A stretch of DNA of 64,000 nt from Flavobacterium sp. UMI-01 (GTDB lineage: Bacteria > Bacteroidota > Bacteroidia > Flavobacteriales > Flavobacteriaceae): assembly GCF_019656315.1 (NCBI RefSeq), contig NZ_BPLU01000038.1, forward strand, positions 62,001-126,000, in the 5' to 3' direction. This document shows, one piece after another, positions 1 through 9,232 of the stretch. Each line of letters opens with the position of its first letter. Position 1 is the first letter of the stretch. The notes beneath the pieces were generated by a model. That model had not been told where the DNA came from, did not search any database, and saw nothing but the letters and a program-made list of their open reading frames with translations. Made by a program: the position numbers and the translations under genes.

Positions 1-2191
1 CATAAGCAGGAGAACCTCCTGGAAGTCCTGTGTTATAAACCAAATTCAAATACAGCTTTACTGACGGAATATTAGGCATATAATCTTGAAACAAGAGAGC
101 AAATTTCAATCTTTGGTCAGTGGGTCTGGCAATATATCCTTTATTAGCATTATTTTCTTCTGTTTTTAAATACCCAAAACTAACCCAAGATTCTGTACCT
201 GGAACAAATTCCCCATTTAGCCTAACATCTACTCCTTGTGCGTATGCTATAGCGTCATTGGTCGCTGCATAACGAATTCGAACATTATCCACCGTATATG
301 TATTCACATTGGTTAAGGACTTATAATACAACTCCGAAACCAATTTAAAAGGACGTTTCCACATTTCAAAGCTACATTCATTACTAAGAACTAAATGAAC
401 AGATTTTTGAGCCTTTACATCGGGCTGTACAACTCCTTCGGCATCACGTAATTCTCTGTAAAAGGGCGGTTGATGATAGACTCCACCGGAGATTCTAAAA
501 ATCATATCACTATCCCAATTCGGTTTGATAGCAAATTGAGCTCTAGGACTAAAAACTGTCTGAGAATTCCCTATCGCATTTGTCCCTGAAACTGACCAAT
601 TTTGCATACGCACACCAGCATTATACCACACGCTAGTAGCTCCAATTTCATCTCTTCTACTCCATTGAAGATATCCCGAAAATCGATTAATATCATTAAA
701 ATTAGTCGCTCTAATGGTTCTAAAAGGCAACAAAGGTCCCGTGTAAGACACATAAGGTTGCTCATTTTTAGGCAAAAATTTATCAGGAGGATTAATCGAA
801 AAACCAGCTGAATCTATAACTTCCCACTCAATTACCCGATCACGAATCGATTCGCGTGTAAATTTAGCTCCCCATTCAACCCTGTTTTTTTTCCAATCAT
901 GAATCCCTTTGAATTCGGTTGTAACAATTAAGGCGTCCAAATTATTTCGGGCATGATTCAACTGAGAACCAATCCCTCTTGTAAAACTTACATTACCATA
1001 AGTATCTGAGCCGATTGTAGCATCAACTTCACCTAAACGGTATTGTGCCAAAATATCAAAATGCTCTTGTTCGGTAGTATGAAAAACAGAAGTTATGTTT
1101 TTTAAGGTAAAACTTTCGCTTGCTTTATATGTTGACTTAAATGCACCAAAATAGGTTGCGTATTGATCTTTTTCTTGACCTTCATAATACACCACCAACG
1201 CCATGGGTTTATCAATGGTACCAAATTTAGTTTGTCTCGTTAGTGGCTGATAATTATAATTATTTTGCGAAATATTCCCCAAGAAGTTAAAATTCCATTT
1301 GGTGGAAGCATTAAAATTCACATTGGTTTGCACATCGACAAAAGTAGGCTTGTAATTGGTTTCAGTATCTTGACTATTTACTAATAAACTATTGTTTCTA
1401 TAACGCACACCCGTTACAGCTGTCCATTTTTTGTTTTTTGAAATAGCATCAAGAGAAACACTTCCACCTAAAAAACTAGCCTCAAAAGTCCCTCCAAATG
1501 CAGTAGGTTTTCTATACGTAATATCCAAAACTGAAGAAAGTTTATCTCCAAATTTAGCTTGAAAACCACCAGCTGAAAATTCGACATTCTGAACCAAATC
1601 GGTGTTGGTAAAACTAAGTCCTTCTTGTTGTCCAGAACGAATTAAAAAAGGACGATACACTTCAATTTCATTTACATACACGAGATTTTCGTCATAATTC
1701 CCGCCACGCACCGCATATTGAGTACTCAATTCATTATTGGAATTCACTCCAGGTAAAGTTTTCAAAATATTTTCGATACCTGCATTAGCACCAACCATTT
1801 TACGTATCATTTCAGGTTCAATACTCACAATACCTTGAACTTGTTTTCTATTATTGGCGGTCACTACCACCTCTCCTATTTGTTCCTGTTGTTCACTCAT
1901 AACCACATTGAACTCATATACTTCTGATGGACGTAACAATAACGAAAGAATTGCTTTTTTCAAAGAAACATGGGTAAATACCACCACTGTTTTTTGGTTA
2001 GCTGGCACTTGCAATTCATATTTCCCTTCCTTATTTGAAAAAGTGTAATTGGCAGTACAAGACACATTCACATTCGCTACTGGCTGTTGATTTTTATCCA
2101 AAACAACACCTCTAACTAAGGCTGTCTGAGCGTGTGTGACACTCCCTAACACTAAGGCGATAAAAACAAATAATTTTTTAAAAGGATTCAA
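1..2191 (-). CDS. TonB-dependent receptor with carboxypeptidase-regulatory-like domain (3' end outside window)
   Basis: The minus frame stays open from about 2191 to the left edge, about 730 codons, so the C-terminus is missing. It starts with a signal peptide (MNPFKKLFVFIALVLGSVTHAQ), followed by a carboxypeptidase-regulatory-like beta sandwich (VRGVVLDKNQQPVANVNV). A plug domain follows, with phrases typical of the family (GIENILKTLPGV, YAVRGGNYDENLVYVNEIE, AKFGDKLSSVLDITYRKPT), then beta-barrel sequence. It is an outer-membrane transporter energised by TonB; the substrate cannot be read. I see no ATG: the best start is TTG at 2191, 12 bases after the stop of the M23 peptidase gene, so the two are probably co-transcribed. 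Confidence 0.88.
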   Translation of the reverse strand, partial: MNPFKKLFVFIALVLGSVTHAQTALVRGVVLDKNQQPVANVNVSCTANYTFSNKEGKYELQVPANQKTVVVFTHVSLKKAILSLLLRPSEVYEFNVVMSEQQEQIGEVVVTANNRKQVQGIVSIEPEMIRKMVGANAGIENILKTLPGVNSNNELSTQYAVRGGNYDENLVYVNEIEVYRPFLIRSGQQEGLSFTNTDLVQNVEFSAGGFQAKFGDKLSSVLDITYRKPTAFGGTFEASFLGGSVSLDAISKNKKWTAVTGVRYRNNSLLVNSQDTETNYKPTFVDVQTNVNFNASTKWNFNFLGNISQNNYNYQPLTRQTKFGTIDKPMALVVYYEGQEKDQYATYFGAFKSTYKASESFTLKNITSVFHTTEQEHFDILAQYRLGEVDATIGSDTYGNVSFTRGIGSQLNHARNNLDALIVTTEFKGIHDWKKNRVEWGAKFTRESIRDRVIEWEVIDSAGFSINPPDKFLPKNEQPYVSYTGPLLPFRTIRATNFNDINRFSGYLQWSRRDEIGATSVWYNAGVRMQNWSVSGTNAIGNSQTVFSPRAQFAIKPNWDSDMIFRISGGVYHQPPFYRELRDAEGVVQPDVKAQKSVHLVLSNECSFEMWKRPFKLVSELYYKSLTNVNTYTVDNVRIRYAATNDAIAYAQGVDVRLNGEFVPGTESWVSFGYLKTEENNANKGYIARPTDQRLKFALLFQDYMPNIPSVKLYLNLVYNTGLPGGSPAY

Positions 2192-2202
2192 ATTGGCTGG
2201 AT

Positions 2203-3894
2203 TTATTTTTGACTTCTGTAAAAACGCGTTTCAAAGGTAGTGGAATTCCCTACATTATCTACTACAATCACCTTCAAATCATTGGCTCCCTCTGCCACAA
2301 TACCGTCACTAAATTGGTGAATGATTTTTCGAGTTTTATAATCATAGGAAAACAAAGCCCAAACACCGTTCAAATAACCGTTATACGACTTAATACCTGA
2401 ACCACTATCGCTAATGGACAACTCCAATGTTTTTTGGGCGCTCAACCATTTGCCTTCAATTGCCTTCCCAATTGAAATTGATGGATTTGTAGTGTCTGCT
2501 AGCAAAGTATATTTGCCTAAAGATTTAACTTTAGCACTGTAAACATTCCCTTTTCGGGTGGTGGTATTATAGCCTGTTCTACCTCTAGAATCCACGTCAG
2601 CTATATACACTTTTTCTGGCTCTGCGAATTTTGAATCTTCTACCGAAATAGTAAAAGAAGAATGCACTGGAGTAAATTCGTCATGTAGATACAAATTATC
2701 ACCACGCACATCAAAGTTCATATCAAAATCATCATAAAAAACACCTACAGGAAAAAACACAGACCAATTGTTTTTAGAAAAAATATTTTCCCGATTGACT
2801 TTTACAAAATAATTTGAAACCACAGTTTCTTTTTCAATTATTGGAGACAAGGCATCATAACTTATAGGGACATTAATTGTCGTAGTGTTTCCATGAAAAT
2901 CAGCTACTTCAATAGTATAAACATAACTCAAATTTGGCTTTACGATCACTATTCCATTGGATTCATCGGTTGTTATGATACTCAAAGGATAAGGCGTAGT
3001 CATGAATAGTTTTTGTACGCGTTGTCCCGTTTTTTTATACCTACTATAATCTACTAAGGCATTGATATAACGCATTTCATCAAAAGCATAAGTATCCATT
3101 TGAAAACCAAAACTAGGTTTGCCATTGCATTTGGATTGTATCTTATACACCCCATTTTTACTTTTGGAAACCGCATCATAATCATCAGCCGTTATTCCAA
3201 AACCAATTTTTCCATTAGCTTGTACCTTGGTAGCCAAATAAGAACCGTCTTTTTGCAATGCCAAATTTAACATGATGGGCCTTTTGGATTGATTCACACT
3301 CGTTTTATCATCCAAAGGATATACATACAGTGCAGAGACAGTTGGTTTTCTTGTATCAGAAACAAATTGATCGTAACCAAAATGAAGTGGATTGATAATT
3401 TTTTCGGTTTTAGTATCTCTAAATTCAAAATGCAAATGCGGCCCTTGAGAAGAACCTGTATTTCCTGTTAAAGCAATAACCTCACCTTTTTTAACCGTTA
3501 ATTCATTTTTTTGCGGAAACAACTCGATCTCAAAAGATTGATTACGGTATTGCATTTTACGAACGTACTCGCCAAGAGCTCCTTCAATTTTTTGCAAATG
3601 ACAATAAACAGAAGTATAACCATTAGGGTGGTCAATATACAACGCTGTACCGTTGCCATAGGGAGAAACCTTTATTCGGGACACAAAGCCATCAGCGACA
3701 GCCTGCACCTTAATACCTTCACGTCCTAAAGTTTTAAGATCAAAACCAGCATGAAAATGATTGGGTCTCAGTTCACCAAAATTTCCAGAAACCTGCATTG
3801 GAATATTCAATGGAACCCCAAAATAGTCTTTTGGGTAATTGTTTTGCCCTATAACAACAGCAGAAAACAATAGTGCAATTTTATAAAATCTCAT
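2203..3894 (-). CDS. M23 family metallopeptidase, secreted
   Basis: The 563-residue protein has a signal peptide at residues 1-17. Its LytM/peptidase M23 domain lies at about residues 30-165, with the zinc and catalytic residues visible: H48 and D52 in HFHAGFD, H99 in YCHLQ, and H153/H155 in GPHLHFEF. Such enzymes cut peptidoglycan peptide bridges in the periplasm or serve as LytM-type activators. The remaining 400 residues look like beta-sandwich modules with no family I recognise. The gene sits directly upstream of the TonB-dependent receptor with a 12-base gap, so the two form an operon. All expected metal ligands are present, which favours an active enzyme. Confidence 0.9.
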   Translation of the reverse strand: MRFYKIALLFSAVVIGQNNYPKDYFGVPLNIPMQVSGNFGELRPNHFHAGFDLKTLGREGIKVQAVADGFVSRIKVSPYGNGTALYIDHPNGYTSVYCHLQKIEGALGEYVRKMQYRNQSFEIELFPQKNELTVKKGEVIALTGNTGSSQGPHLHFEFRDTKTEKIINPLHFGYDQFVSDTRKPTVSALYVYPLDDKTSVNQSKRPIMLNLALQKDGSYLATKVQANGKIGFGITADDYDAVSKSKNGVYKIQSKCNGKPSFGFQMDTYAFDEMRYINALVDYSRYKKTGQRVQKLFMTTPYPLSIITTDESNGIVIVKPNLSYVYTIEVADFHGNTTTINVPISYDALSPIIEKETVVSNYFVKVNRENIFSKNNWSVFFPVGVFYDDFDMNFDVRGDNLYLHDEFTPVHSSFTISVEDSKFAEPEKVYIADVDSRGRTGYNTTTRKGNVYSAKVKSLGKYTLLADTTNPSISIGKAIEGKWLSAQKTLELSISDSGSGIKSYNGYLNGVWALFSYDYKTRKIIHQFSDGIVAEGANDLKVIVVDNVGNSTTFETRFYRSQK

Positions 3895-4126
3895 TCTTTA
3901 CATTTTTGCTAAGATAAAAAAGTAATTTGTACTTGTTATATAATTATGAAATTTCAAAGCACAAATTCTACTTCCTAAATCAAAAAAATCATACCGAAAC
4001 TTCTGGTTCCGCCATTAAGCTAAGAAGCACGCCTTAGATTTTATTTTTTTTAATAATACGAAAGACATTATTCTCAAAAATTGACTGATTTCCGTAAATT
4101 AGATATTGAATAGCTTTGCTTAAACG

Positions 4127-4191
4127 ACAGTTCTCGATACTGAGATAAAATTTTCTGTTGCAAATTTTACCGCAACTCGAACTGACGAAAG
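4127..4191. repeat. Truncated copy of the palindromic repeat element
   Basis: The stretch contains TTCTCGATAC, then an AAAATTTTCTG-like stretch, then ACTCGAACTGACGAAAG. The same blocks occur in the same order in the reverse complement of the larger elements at 58069-58295 and 49684-49889. Only one arm is preserved, so it looks like a decayed or partial copy. Confidence 0.55.
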
Positions 4192-4415
4192 CTTAATTTA
4201 ATAATGTTGCCCCTTGAGTCCCAATTCTTCCTAAATATTGAGAACAAAATCATGAATCCAAAATTCTTAGTTTATAATACTACTCTCAAGCTCACCTAAA
4301 TCATCCGTCATTTCTTATATTATTTACCCATTTAAACTATAAAAAAGAAATCAATCACTTAACACACTACATAACAATTACTTACTATTTTTATAATAAA
4401 AAAACCCATAAAATA

Positions 4416-4445
4416 TTGTAATAATAAAAAGTAATACTAAATTTG
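4416..4445 (+). promoter_or_regulatory. Promoter of the coiled-coil/zapA operon
   Basis: TTG at 4416-4418, a 19-base spacer and TAAATTTG at 4438-4445 match the Bacteroidota housekeeping promoter (-33 TTG, -7 TAnnTTTG). The coiled-coil gene starts 29 bases downstream. Confidence 0.75.
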
Positions 4446-4474
4446 TAATATTAAGTAATGAATTAGGAAACAGA

Positions 4475-4765
4475 ATGAGTGTAATTGCAGAAATAATTGA
4501 TACTCTTGAAAATAAAGTTGGAAAACTGATTCTAAAAATACAAAATTTAGAAAAAAACAACCAAGAATTACATATCGAATTAGCCAAATCTGCACAAATC
4601 ATACAATCTCAACAAACTGAAATTGAAGCGTTAAAATCGCAATATGAAACACTTAAAATAGCCAACTCATTACTTGGCAGTGACGAAAACAAACGAGATA
4701 CAAAGCTTAAAATAAATTCATTAATTCGTGAAATTGATTATTGCATAGCCCAGCTATCAGACTAA
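4475..4765 (+). CDS. Small coiled-coil protein upstream of zapA
   Basis: The 96-residue protein is almost entirely predicted coiled coil (residues 1-70, with heptad-like Leu/Ile spacing such as IDTLENKVGKLILKIQNLEKN). It has no signal peptide or membrane segment. It sits 10 bases before zapA in the same operon behind a clear promoter, so a role in cell division (a ZapB-like partner of ZapA) is plausible, but this rests on context only. I recognise it as a protein commonly found next to zapA in this phylum, without a defined function. Confidence 0.75.
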   Translation: MSVIAEIIDTLENKVGKLILKIQNLEKNNQELHIELAKSAQIIQSQQTEIEALKSQYETLKIANSLLGSDENKRDTKLKINSLIREIDYCIAQLSD

Positions 4766-4775
4766 TAAGAAATTT

Positions 4776-5069
4776 ATGGACGAAAAGCTTAAAATTAAAA
4801 TATCAATTGCCGATAGAGTTTACCCTTTAACAGTGGACCCTTCGCAAGAAGAAGGACTAAGAAGTGCTTCTAAGAAAATTGATATGATGATTAAGCAATT
4901 TGAAGAAAATTATGCTGTTCGTGACAAACAAGATGTATTAGCCATGTGCGCTTTACAGTTTGCCTCACAAGTGGAACAGAAACAAATTGACAATGCTATT
5001 AATGGCAACGAAACCATGGATAGAATTAACAAAATCAATGCGTTACTAGACCATTATCTCGAAAAATAG
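4776..5069 (+). CDS. zapA: Cell division protein ZapA
   Basis: The protein is 97 residues, close to the usual ZapA length. It has the N-terminal beta-rich ZapA head (KIKISIADRVYPLTV at residues 5-19, then EEGLRSASKKID) followed by a helical dimerisation tail. ZapA binds FtsZ and promotes filament bundling at the division ring. It is the second gene of an operon with the coiled-coil protein and is followed by a 6S-like RNA and rny, an order I associate with Flavobacteria. Confidence 0.88.
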   Translation: MDEKLKIKISIADRVYPLTVDPSQEEGLRSASKKIDMMIKQFEENYAVRDKQDVLAMCALQFASQVEQKQIDNAINGNETMDRINKINALLDHYLEK

Positions 5070-5091
5070 ACGTTCTTTACATAGACTAAGA

Positions 5092-5257
5092 TACTGCCTA
5101 CATTAGTTCACATTTGGTAAACTCAACACTAACAAATTAGAATGAGCGAATCTTCACTACTAAAGCATGCCACGCTCTGGCGAGGAAACTTGAACAGTGA
5201 GTTAGCTCAAAACTTGTCTTTTCGAGTTTATTCAAGCAATTAATGTAGGCTTTTTTT
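5092..5257 (+). ncRNA. ssrS: 6S RNA (6S-Flavo type)
   Basis: Between zapA and rny lies a non-coding segment closed by a perfect 10-bp stem: GCCTACATTA at 5096-5105 pairs with TAATGTAGGC at 5241-5250. A run of seven T follows at once and would act as terminator. The interior is about 135 bases, giving a molecule of about 160-170 bases. Size, terminal stem and the zapA-rny location fit the 6S-Flavo RNA family, which mimics an open promoter and binds RNA polymerase. The 5' end is estimated. Confidence 0.8.
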
Positions 5258-5278
5258 ATATATAAATTTTAAACAAAC

Positions 5279-6841
5279 ATGGACATAGTAACAATCGTCA
5301 TCTCAGGAATCATAGGCATCGCAGTAGGTTTTAGCATCGCCAAAATTATAGAAAAGAGCAACATCTCTAATTTAATTAAGAATGCAAAAAAAGAAGCCGC
5401 TTCCATTTTGAAAGACGCTAATTTCGAGGCAGAAAACATTAAAAAAGACAAAATTCTTCAAGCCAAAGAAAAGTTTATCGAACTAAAATCAGAACACGAA
5501 CAAGTAATTTTAGCTAGAGATAAAAAAGTTGCCGAAGTAGAAAAAAGAATACGAGATAAAGAATCTCAAGTCTCCAACGAACTTTCGAAAGCTAAAAAAA
5601 TCAACGACGAATTTGAAAATAAAACTGCTGAATTAAATTCCAAAATTGAAATTTTAGAGAAAAAACAAGCCGAAGTTGACAAATTACACAAAAGCCAACT
5701 ACAACAACTAGAAGTTATTTCAGGGCTTTCAGCTGAAGAAGCCAAAGAACAATTGGTTGAAGGATTAAAAGCCGAGGCCAAATCAAAAGCCATGTCTCAC
5801 ATTCAAGACACTATTGAAGAGGCTAAGCTTACCGCACAGCAAGAAGCTAAAAAAATAATCATCAACACCATCCAAAGAGTAGGAACAGAAGAAGCGGTAG
5901 AAAACTGCGTTTCTGTTTTCAACATTGAATCAGATGATGTAAAAGGAAGAATTATTGGTCGAGAAGGACGTAACATTAGAGCTTTAGAAGCAGCAACTGG
6001 TGTAGAAATTATTGTTGACGACACCCCTGAAGCGATCATCCTTTCTTGTTTTGATCCTGTACGTAGAGAAATCGCTCGTTTGGCCTTACACAAACTTGTT
6101 ACTGACGGCCGTATTCACCCTGCACGTATCGAAGAAGTAGTTGCTAAAACTGCTAAACAAATTGACGACGAAATTATCGAAGTAGGTAAGCGTACCGTAA
6201 TTGACCTTGGAATTCACGGATTACATCCAGAATTAATCAAAGTAGTGGGTCGTATGAAATATCGTTCTTCTTACGGACAAAACCTATTACAACACTCACG
6301 TGAAGTTTCTAAACTTTGTGGTATCATGGCTGCTGAATTAGGACTTAATGTAAAATTAGCTAAAAGAGCTGGTTTATTACACGATATAGGTAAAGTACCT
6401 GATACCGAAAGTGATTTACCACACGCTTTATTAGGTATGCAATGGGCAGAGAAATATGGCGAAAAAGACGAAGTATGCAACGCCATTGGAGCTCACCACG
6501 ATGAAATCGAAATGAAATCACTATTGTCTCCAATCATCCAAGTTTGCGATGCTATTTCAGGGGCAAGACCAGGGGCAAGAAGACAAGTTTTAGATTCTTA
6601 CATCCAACGTCTAAAAGACCTTGAAGAAGTCGCTTATGGCTTCAACGGTGTGAAAAATGCTTATGCAATACAAGCCGGTAGAGAACTCCGTGTAATTGTT
6701 GAAAGCGAAAAAGTATCTGACGATAATGCCGCTACGCTTTCATTCGAAATTTCACAAAAAATTCAAACTGAAATGACCTACCCTGGACAGGTAAAAGTTA
6801 CTGTAATTAGAGAAACTAGAGCAGTGAATATTGCAAAATAA
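5279..6841 (+). CDS. rny: Ribonuclease Y
   Basis: The 520-residue protein matches the standard length. It has an N-terminal membrane anchor (residues 1-22), a long coiled coil (about 25-200), a KH RNA-binding domain beginning near residue 220 ([19 protein letters not shown]), and an HD domain with the metal-binding pair H368/D369 in LLHDIGK. RNase Y is a membrane-bound endoribonuclease that starts mRNA decay. It follows the 6S-like RNA by about 20 bases. Confidence 0.96.
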   Translation: MDIVTIVISGIIGIAVGFSIAKIIEKSNISNLIKNAKKEAASILKDANFEAENIKKDKILQAKEKFIELKSEHEQVILARDKKVAEVEKRIRDKESQVSNELSKAKKINDEFENKTAELNSKIEILEKKQAEVDKLHKSQLQQLEVISGLSAEEAKEQLVEGLKAEAKSKAMSHIQDTIEEAKLTAQQEAKKIIINTIQRVGTEEAVENCVSVFNIESDDVKGRIIGREGRNIRALEAATGVEIIVDDTPEAIILSCFDPVRREIARLALHKLVTDGRIHPARIEEVVAKTAKQIDDEIIEVGKRTVIDLGIHGLHPELIKVVGRMKYRSSYGQNLLQHSREVSKLCGIMAAELGLNVKLAKRAGLLHDIGKVPDTESDLPHALLGMQWAEKYGEKDEVCNAIGAHHDEIEMKSLLSPIIQVCDAISGARPGARRQVLDSYIQRLKDLEEVAYGFNGVKNAYAIQAGRELRVIVESEKVSDDNAATLSFEISQKIQTEMTYPGQVKVTVIRETRAVNIAK

Positions 6842-6862
6842 GCTTAGAAATTACCATATTTA

Positions 6863-6905
6863 AAATCCAAATTTCAATTACTGATTGAAATTTGGATTTT
6901 TTTTT
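6863..6905. terminator. Terminator between rny and xerD
   Basis: A 16-bp perfect stem (AAATCCAAATTTCAAT at 6863-6878 with its complement at 6884-6899) around a 5-base loop is followed by T residues to 6905. It ends rny; there is no comparably strong T-tract on the other strand. Confidence 0.85.
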
Positions 6906-6952
6906 GAATTTAGCCCCTAAACTTCCACTTAAAATTTGACAATTAGCCTTTT

Positions 6953-7855
6953 TTACATTGCATTCCTCGGATGAAAAGTATTCATTACTGCTGTCAAATA
7001 ATTTCTATCTAAGTGCAAATATACTTCTGTTGTCGTAATAGATTCATGTCCTAACATCAATTGAATAGAACGCAAATCGGCACCATTTTCAAGCAAATGA
7101 GTTGCGAAAGAATGACGAAAAGTGTGTGGACTAATTTTTTTATACAAACCAATTTCGACAGCCAAGTTTTTAATAATAGTAAAAATCATAGCTCTCGTCA
7201 ATTGCCCTCCTCTCCTATTCAAAAACAAAGTATCCTCAAAACCTTTTTTTATCGTTTGACGAGGACGCACATACTCTTTATAAAACAAAATATACTTTTG
7301 AGTCAAATCACCAATAGGAACAAAACGTTGTTTATTTCCCTTCCCTGTTACTTTAACAAAGCCTTCTTCAAAAAATAAATCGGAAATTTTTAATGTTACC
7401 AATTCCGAAACTCGCAAACCACAACCATACAAAAGTTCTAGCATTGCACGATTGCGCTCTCCTTCATTAGATGATAAATCAATCGCTGCTATCAAAGCAT
7501 CAATTTCTTCCACGGACAAAGTATCTGGCAATTTTCGGCCAATTTTAGGGCTTTCTATTAATTCTAATGGATTATCCTCACGATAATCTTCAAATATAAG
7601 ATAACTAAAAAAACTTTTTAAACCCGATATTATACGTGCCTGAGAACGAGCATTGACCTCACTTGATACAGCATAAATAAATTGCTGTAAAGTCTCTTCG
7701 GTAATTTTTATAGGAGAAACCGATATCCCATTCGTTTCTAAAAATTGACACAAACGCTCCACATCAAAAACGTAATTAGTCACCGTATTTTTAGACAATC
7801 CACGTTCAATTTTGAGATATGATTGATAATTTTTAATATAAGTACCCCAATTCAT
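6953..7855 (-). CDS. xerD: Site-specific tyrosine recombinase XerD
   Basis: The 300-residue protein has an N-terminal SAM-like DNA-binding domain (about 1-90) and a catalytic domain with all expected residues: R148 (GCGLRVSEL), K172 (VTGKGNKQR), H244/R247 (PHTFRH), H270 (LGHESITTT) and the nucleophile Y279 (EVYLHLD). Length and lack of mobile-element context point to the chromosomal Xer recombinase that resolves chromosome dimers at dif rather than an integrase. No dif-like site was identified nearby. Confidence 0.93.
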   Translation of the reverse strand: MNWGTYIKNYQSYLKIERGLSKNTVTNYVFDVERLCQFLETNGISVSPIKITEETLQQFIYAVSSEVNARSQARIISGLKSFFSYLIFEDYREDNPLELIESPKIGRKLPDTLSVEEIDALIAAIDLSSNEGERNRAMLELLYGCGLRVSELVTLKISDLFFEEGFVKVTGKGNKQRFVPIGDLTQKYILFYKEYVRPRQTIKKGFEDTLFLNRRGGQLTRAMIFTIIKNLAVEIGLYKKISPHTFRHSFATHLLENGADLRSIQLMLGHESITTTEVYLHLDRNYLTAVMNTFHPRNAM

Positions 7856-7882
7856 ACCATTTGATAAAATTTACAAAACCAA

Positions 7883-8476
7883 TTAAAAAGAATAGGCAAC
7901 AGATAACGACAAGATACTATTACGATTATAAAAATCACTCACATACTCAGAGCTAGACATCTTTGATACTCCTACATAATATCGTAGAGCTACAGAAAAA
8001 TGATCATTAAAATCATATCCTGAACCTCCACTAACCCCAAAATCCATTTTTTCAAACTCATCATGTACATCAGGCTCCACTCTTTCTCCAGCGTACTCAG
8101 CACTTGCTTTCGTATTCAACAAAAAACCTAGCTGGGGACCAACTTCAAGAAACCACTTTTCCACAGGATAATATTTGACCATGACAGGAACATACATGTA
8201 AGATAATTTGATTGCTCCGTTTTCAAAAGTTGCTAATCCAATGGAAAAATCATCTCTTTTTACTGCCTGCTGCAAATACAAGACTTCAGGTTGTAAATAC
8301 CAATTATCTACTAATTTTATTTTAGAAAACACCCCTGCCTGAAATCCAATTTTCGTATCTACTTTACTTCCAAATAATGAAGCATTAGCTCCTCCTTTGA
8401 CACCAAAAACAGCCTCTTGGCTATGAACAAATAGAGTGACAAAAAACACTACGACAACTAAGGTAATTTTTTTCAT
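7883..8476 (-). CDS. Outer membrane beta-barrel protein (PorT-like family)
   Basis: The 197-residue protein has a signal peptide ending at about residue 19 (FVTLFVHSQ). An 8-stranded barrel follows, with the family's GVKGGANASLFG start, a central LQPEVLYLQQ strand, EVGPQLGFLLN and a C-terminal aromatic strand (LSLSVAYSF). It is probably a small outer-membrane protein of unknown role. Three further small barrels follow within 3 kb, each with its own promoter or terminator rather than in one operon. Confidence 0.82.
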   Translation of the reverse strand: MKKITLVVVVFFVTLFVHSQEAVFGVKGGANASLFGSKVDTKIGFQAGVFSKIKLVDNWYLQPEVLYLQQAVKRDDFSIGLATFENGAIKLSYMYVPVMVKYYPVEKWFLEVGPQLGFLLNTKASAEYAGERVEPDVHDEFEKMDFGVSGGSGYDFNDHFSVALRYYVGVSKMSSSEYVSDFYNRNSILSLSVAYSF

Positions 8477-8555
8477 AATTATGACTATTAGTTTATAAAC
8501 TTACACACTTATTTTTTCAAAAGCAAAAACCCCTTTCATTTACCTTATTCTGTAA

Positions 8556-8587
8556 ACAAAAAAACCTCTCCTTTTCAGAAGAGGTTT
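8556..8587 (-). terminator. Terminator of the 8605-9069 gene
   Basis: Read on the minus strand, AAACCTCTTC pairs with the GGAGAGGTTT segment and is followed by seven T. It lies just after the stop of the small barrel gene. Confidence 0.75.
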
Positions 8588-8604
8588 CCTTTAAAAAATG
8601 TTAT

Positions 8605-9069
8605 TTATAATTTAAAACTTACACCTAAATTAACTGAAGAAACATTAAATCCATCCAGTGCAATTCCCTTATAGGCTACATAAATCCCTGTTTTCTCAAT
8701 TTGGTAACCTAATTTTGGTTGATACATAAAGCCACTATCCACACCATCCGGATTAACACCAATTCCATATCCTAAATCTGCACCAATAAACCAATTATTT
8801 GTTAAGGTAATTTGAGCAGTTGCAGCAACAGGAATAAATCCAATTGCATCTCCACCATCTTTTCCCAGATACGATGTGTATCCAGTTGCTATACCAACAT
8901 CTAAACCTTCTGCAGCACTCCAAGTGTAGGCCACATCAGCACCTAAGTTCACTGAACTAAAATCTTTAATATCACCTGTAGGTATCCCTACATGAGCACC
9001 AACTCTAAATTGCGCACTTGCAATACTAATTGCAAAAAGCGCTGCTGTTGTCAAAATGATTTTTTTCAT
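8605..9069 (-). CDS. Small outer membrane beta-barrel protein
   Basis: The product is about 154 residues from the ATG at 9069: signal peptide MKKIILTTAALFAISIASAQ, then alternating hydrophobic strands ending in VNLGVSFKL, typical of an 8-stranded barrel. An upstream in-frame ATG at 9099 is rejected because it overlaps the predicted -7 promoter box at 9097-9104, so it would lie at or before the transcript start. Function is unknown. The gene has its own terminator (8556-8587). Confidence 0.8.
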   Translation of the reverse strand: MKKIILTTAALFAISIASAQFRVGAHVGIPTGDIKDFSSVNLGADVAYTWSAAEGLDVGIATGYTSYLGKDGGDAIGFIPVAATAQITLTNNWFIGADLGYGIGVNPDGVDSGFMYQPKLGYQIEKTGIYVAYKGIALDGFNVSSVNLGVSFKL

Positions 9070-9096
9070 GTTAATTTTTTTTAAGATTGATATATT

Positions 9097-9104
9097 CAAA
9101 TGTA
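9097..9104 (-). promoter_or_regulatory. -7 box of the 9069 barrel gene
   Basis: On the minus strand this is TACATTTG, a match to TAnnTTTG, 28 bases before the ATG at 9069. No clear -33 TTG is visible. Confidence 0.5.
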
Positions 9105-9186
9105 AAAAAATAAGAAATTCGTATTTTTATAACAAAAAATCAATTATTAACATAGTTATTAACACTAACTTAACACAACAAAAAAA

Positions 9187-9213
9187 GGCTACCTTTCCAG
9201 ATAGCCCCTTTTT
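9187..9213. terminator. Terminator downstream of the 9233-9850 gene
   Basis: GGCTA (9187-9191) pairs with TAGCC (9202-9206), flanked by A and T runs on both sides, so it can work in either direction. It lies just past the stop of the barrel gene at 9233. Confidence 0.7.
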
Positions 9214-9232
9214 AAAACATAATAAATTTTAA

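Larger units (their letters stand above)
3895..4474. other. Intergenic region with promoter and a repeat remnant
   Basis: This 580-base gap separates the divergent M23 and coiled-coil genes. It holds a clear promoter at 4416-4445 for the rightward operon and a partial copy of a palindromic repeat element at 4127-4191. No convincing gene lies in the rest; short open frames have no family features. Confidence 0.6.

Noticed and set aside
4378..4602. Minus-strand open frame over the zapA operon promoter
   Set aside because: It overlaps the coiled-coil gene and its promoter, and has no conserved features; its hydrophobic tail comes from A/T-rich DNA.
9070..9099. Upstream ATG for the small barrel gene
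   Set aside because: It overlaps the predicted -7 box and would put the signal peptide ten residues into the protein.
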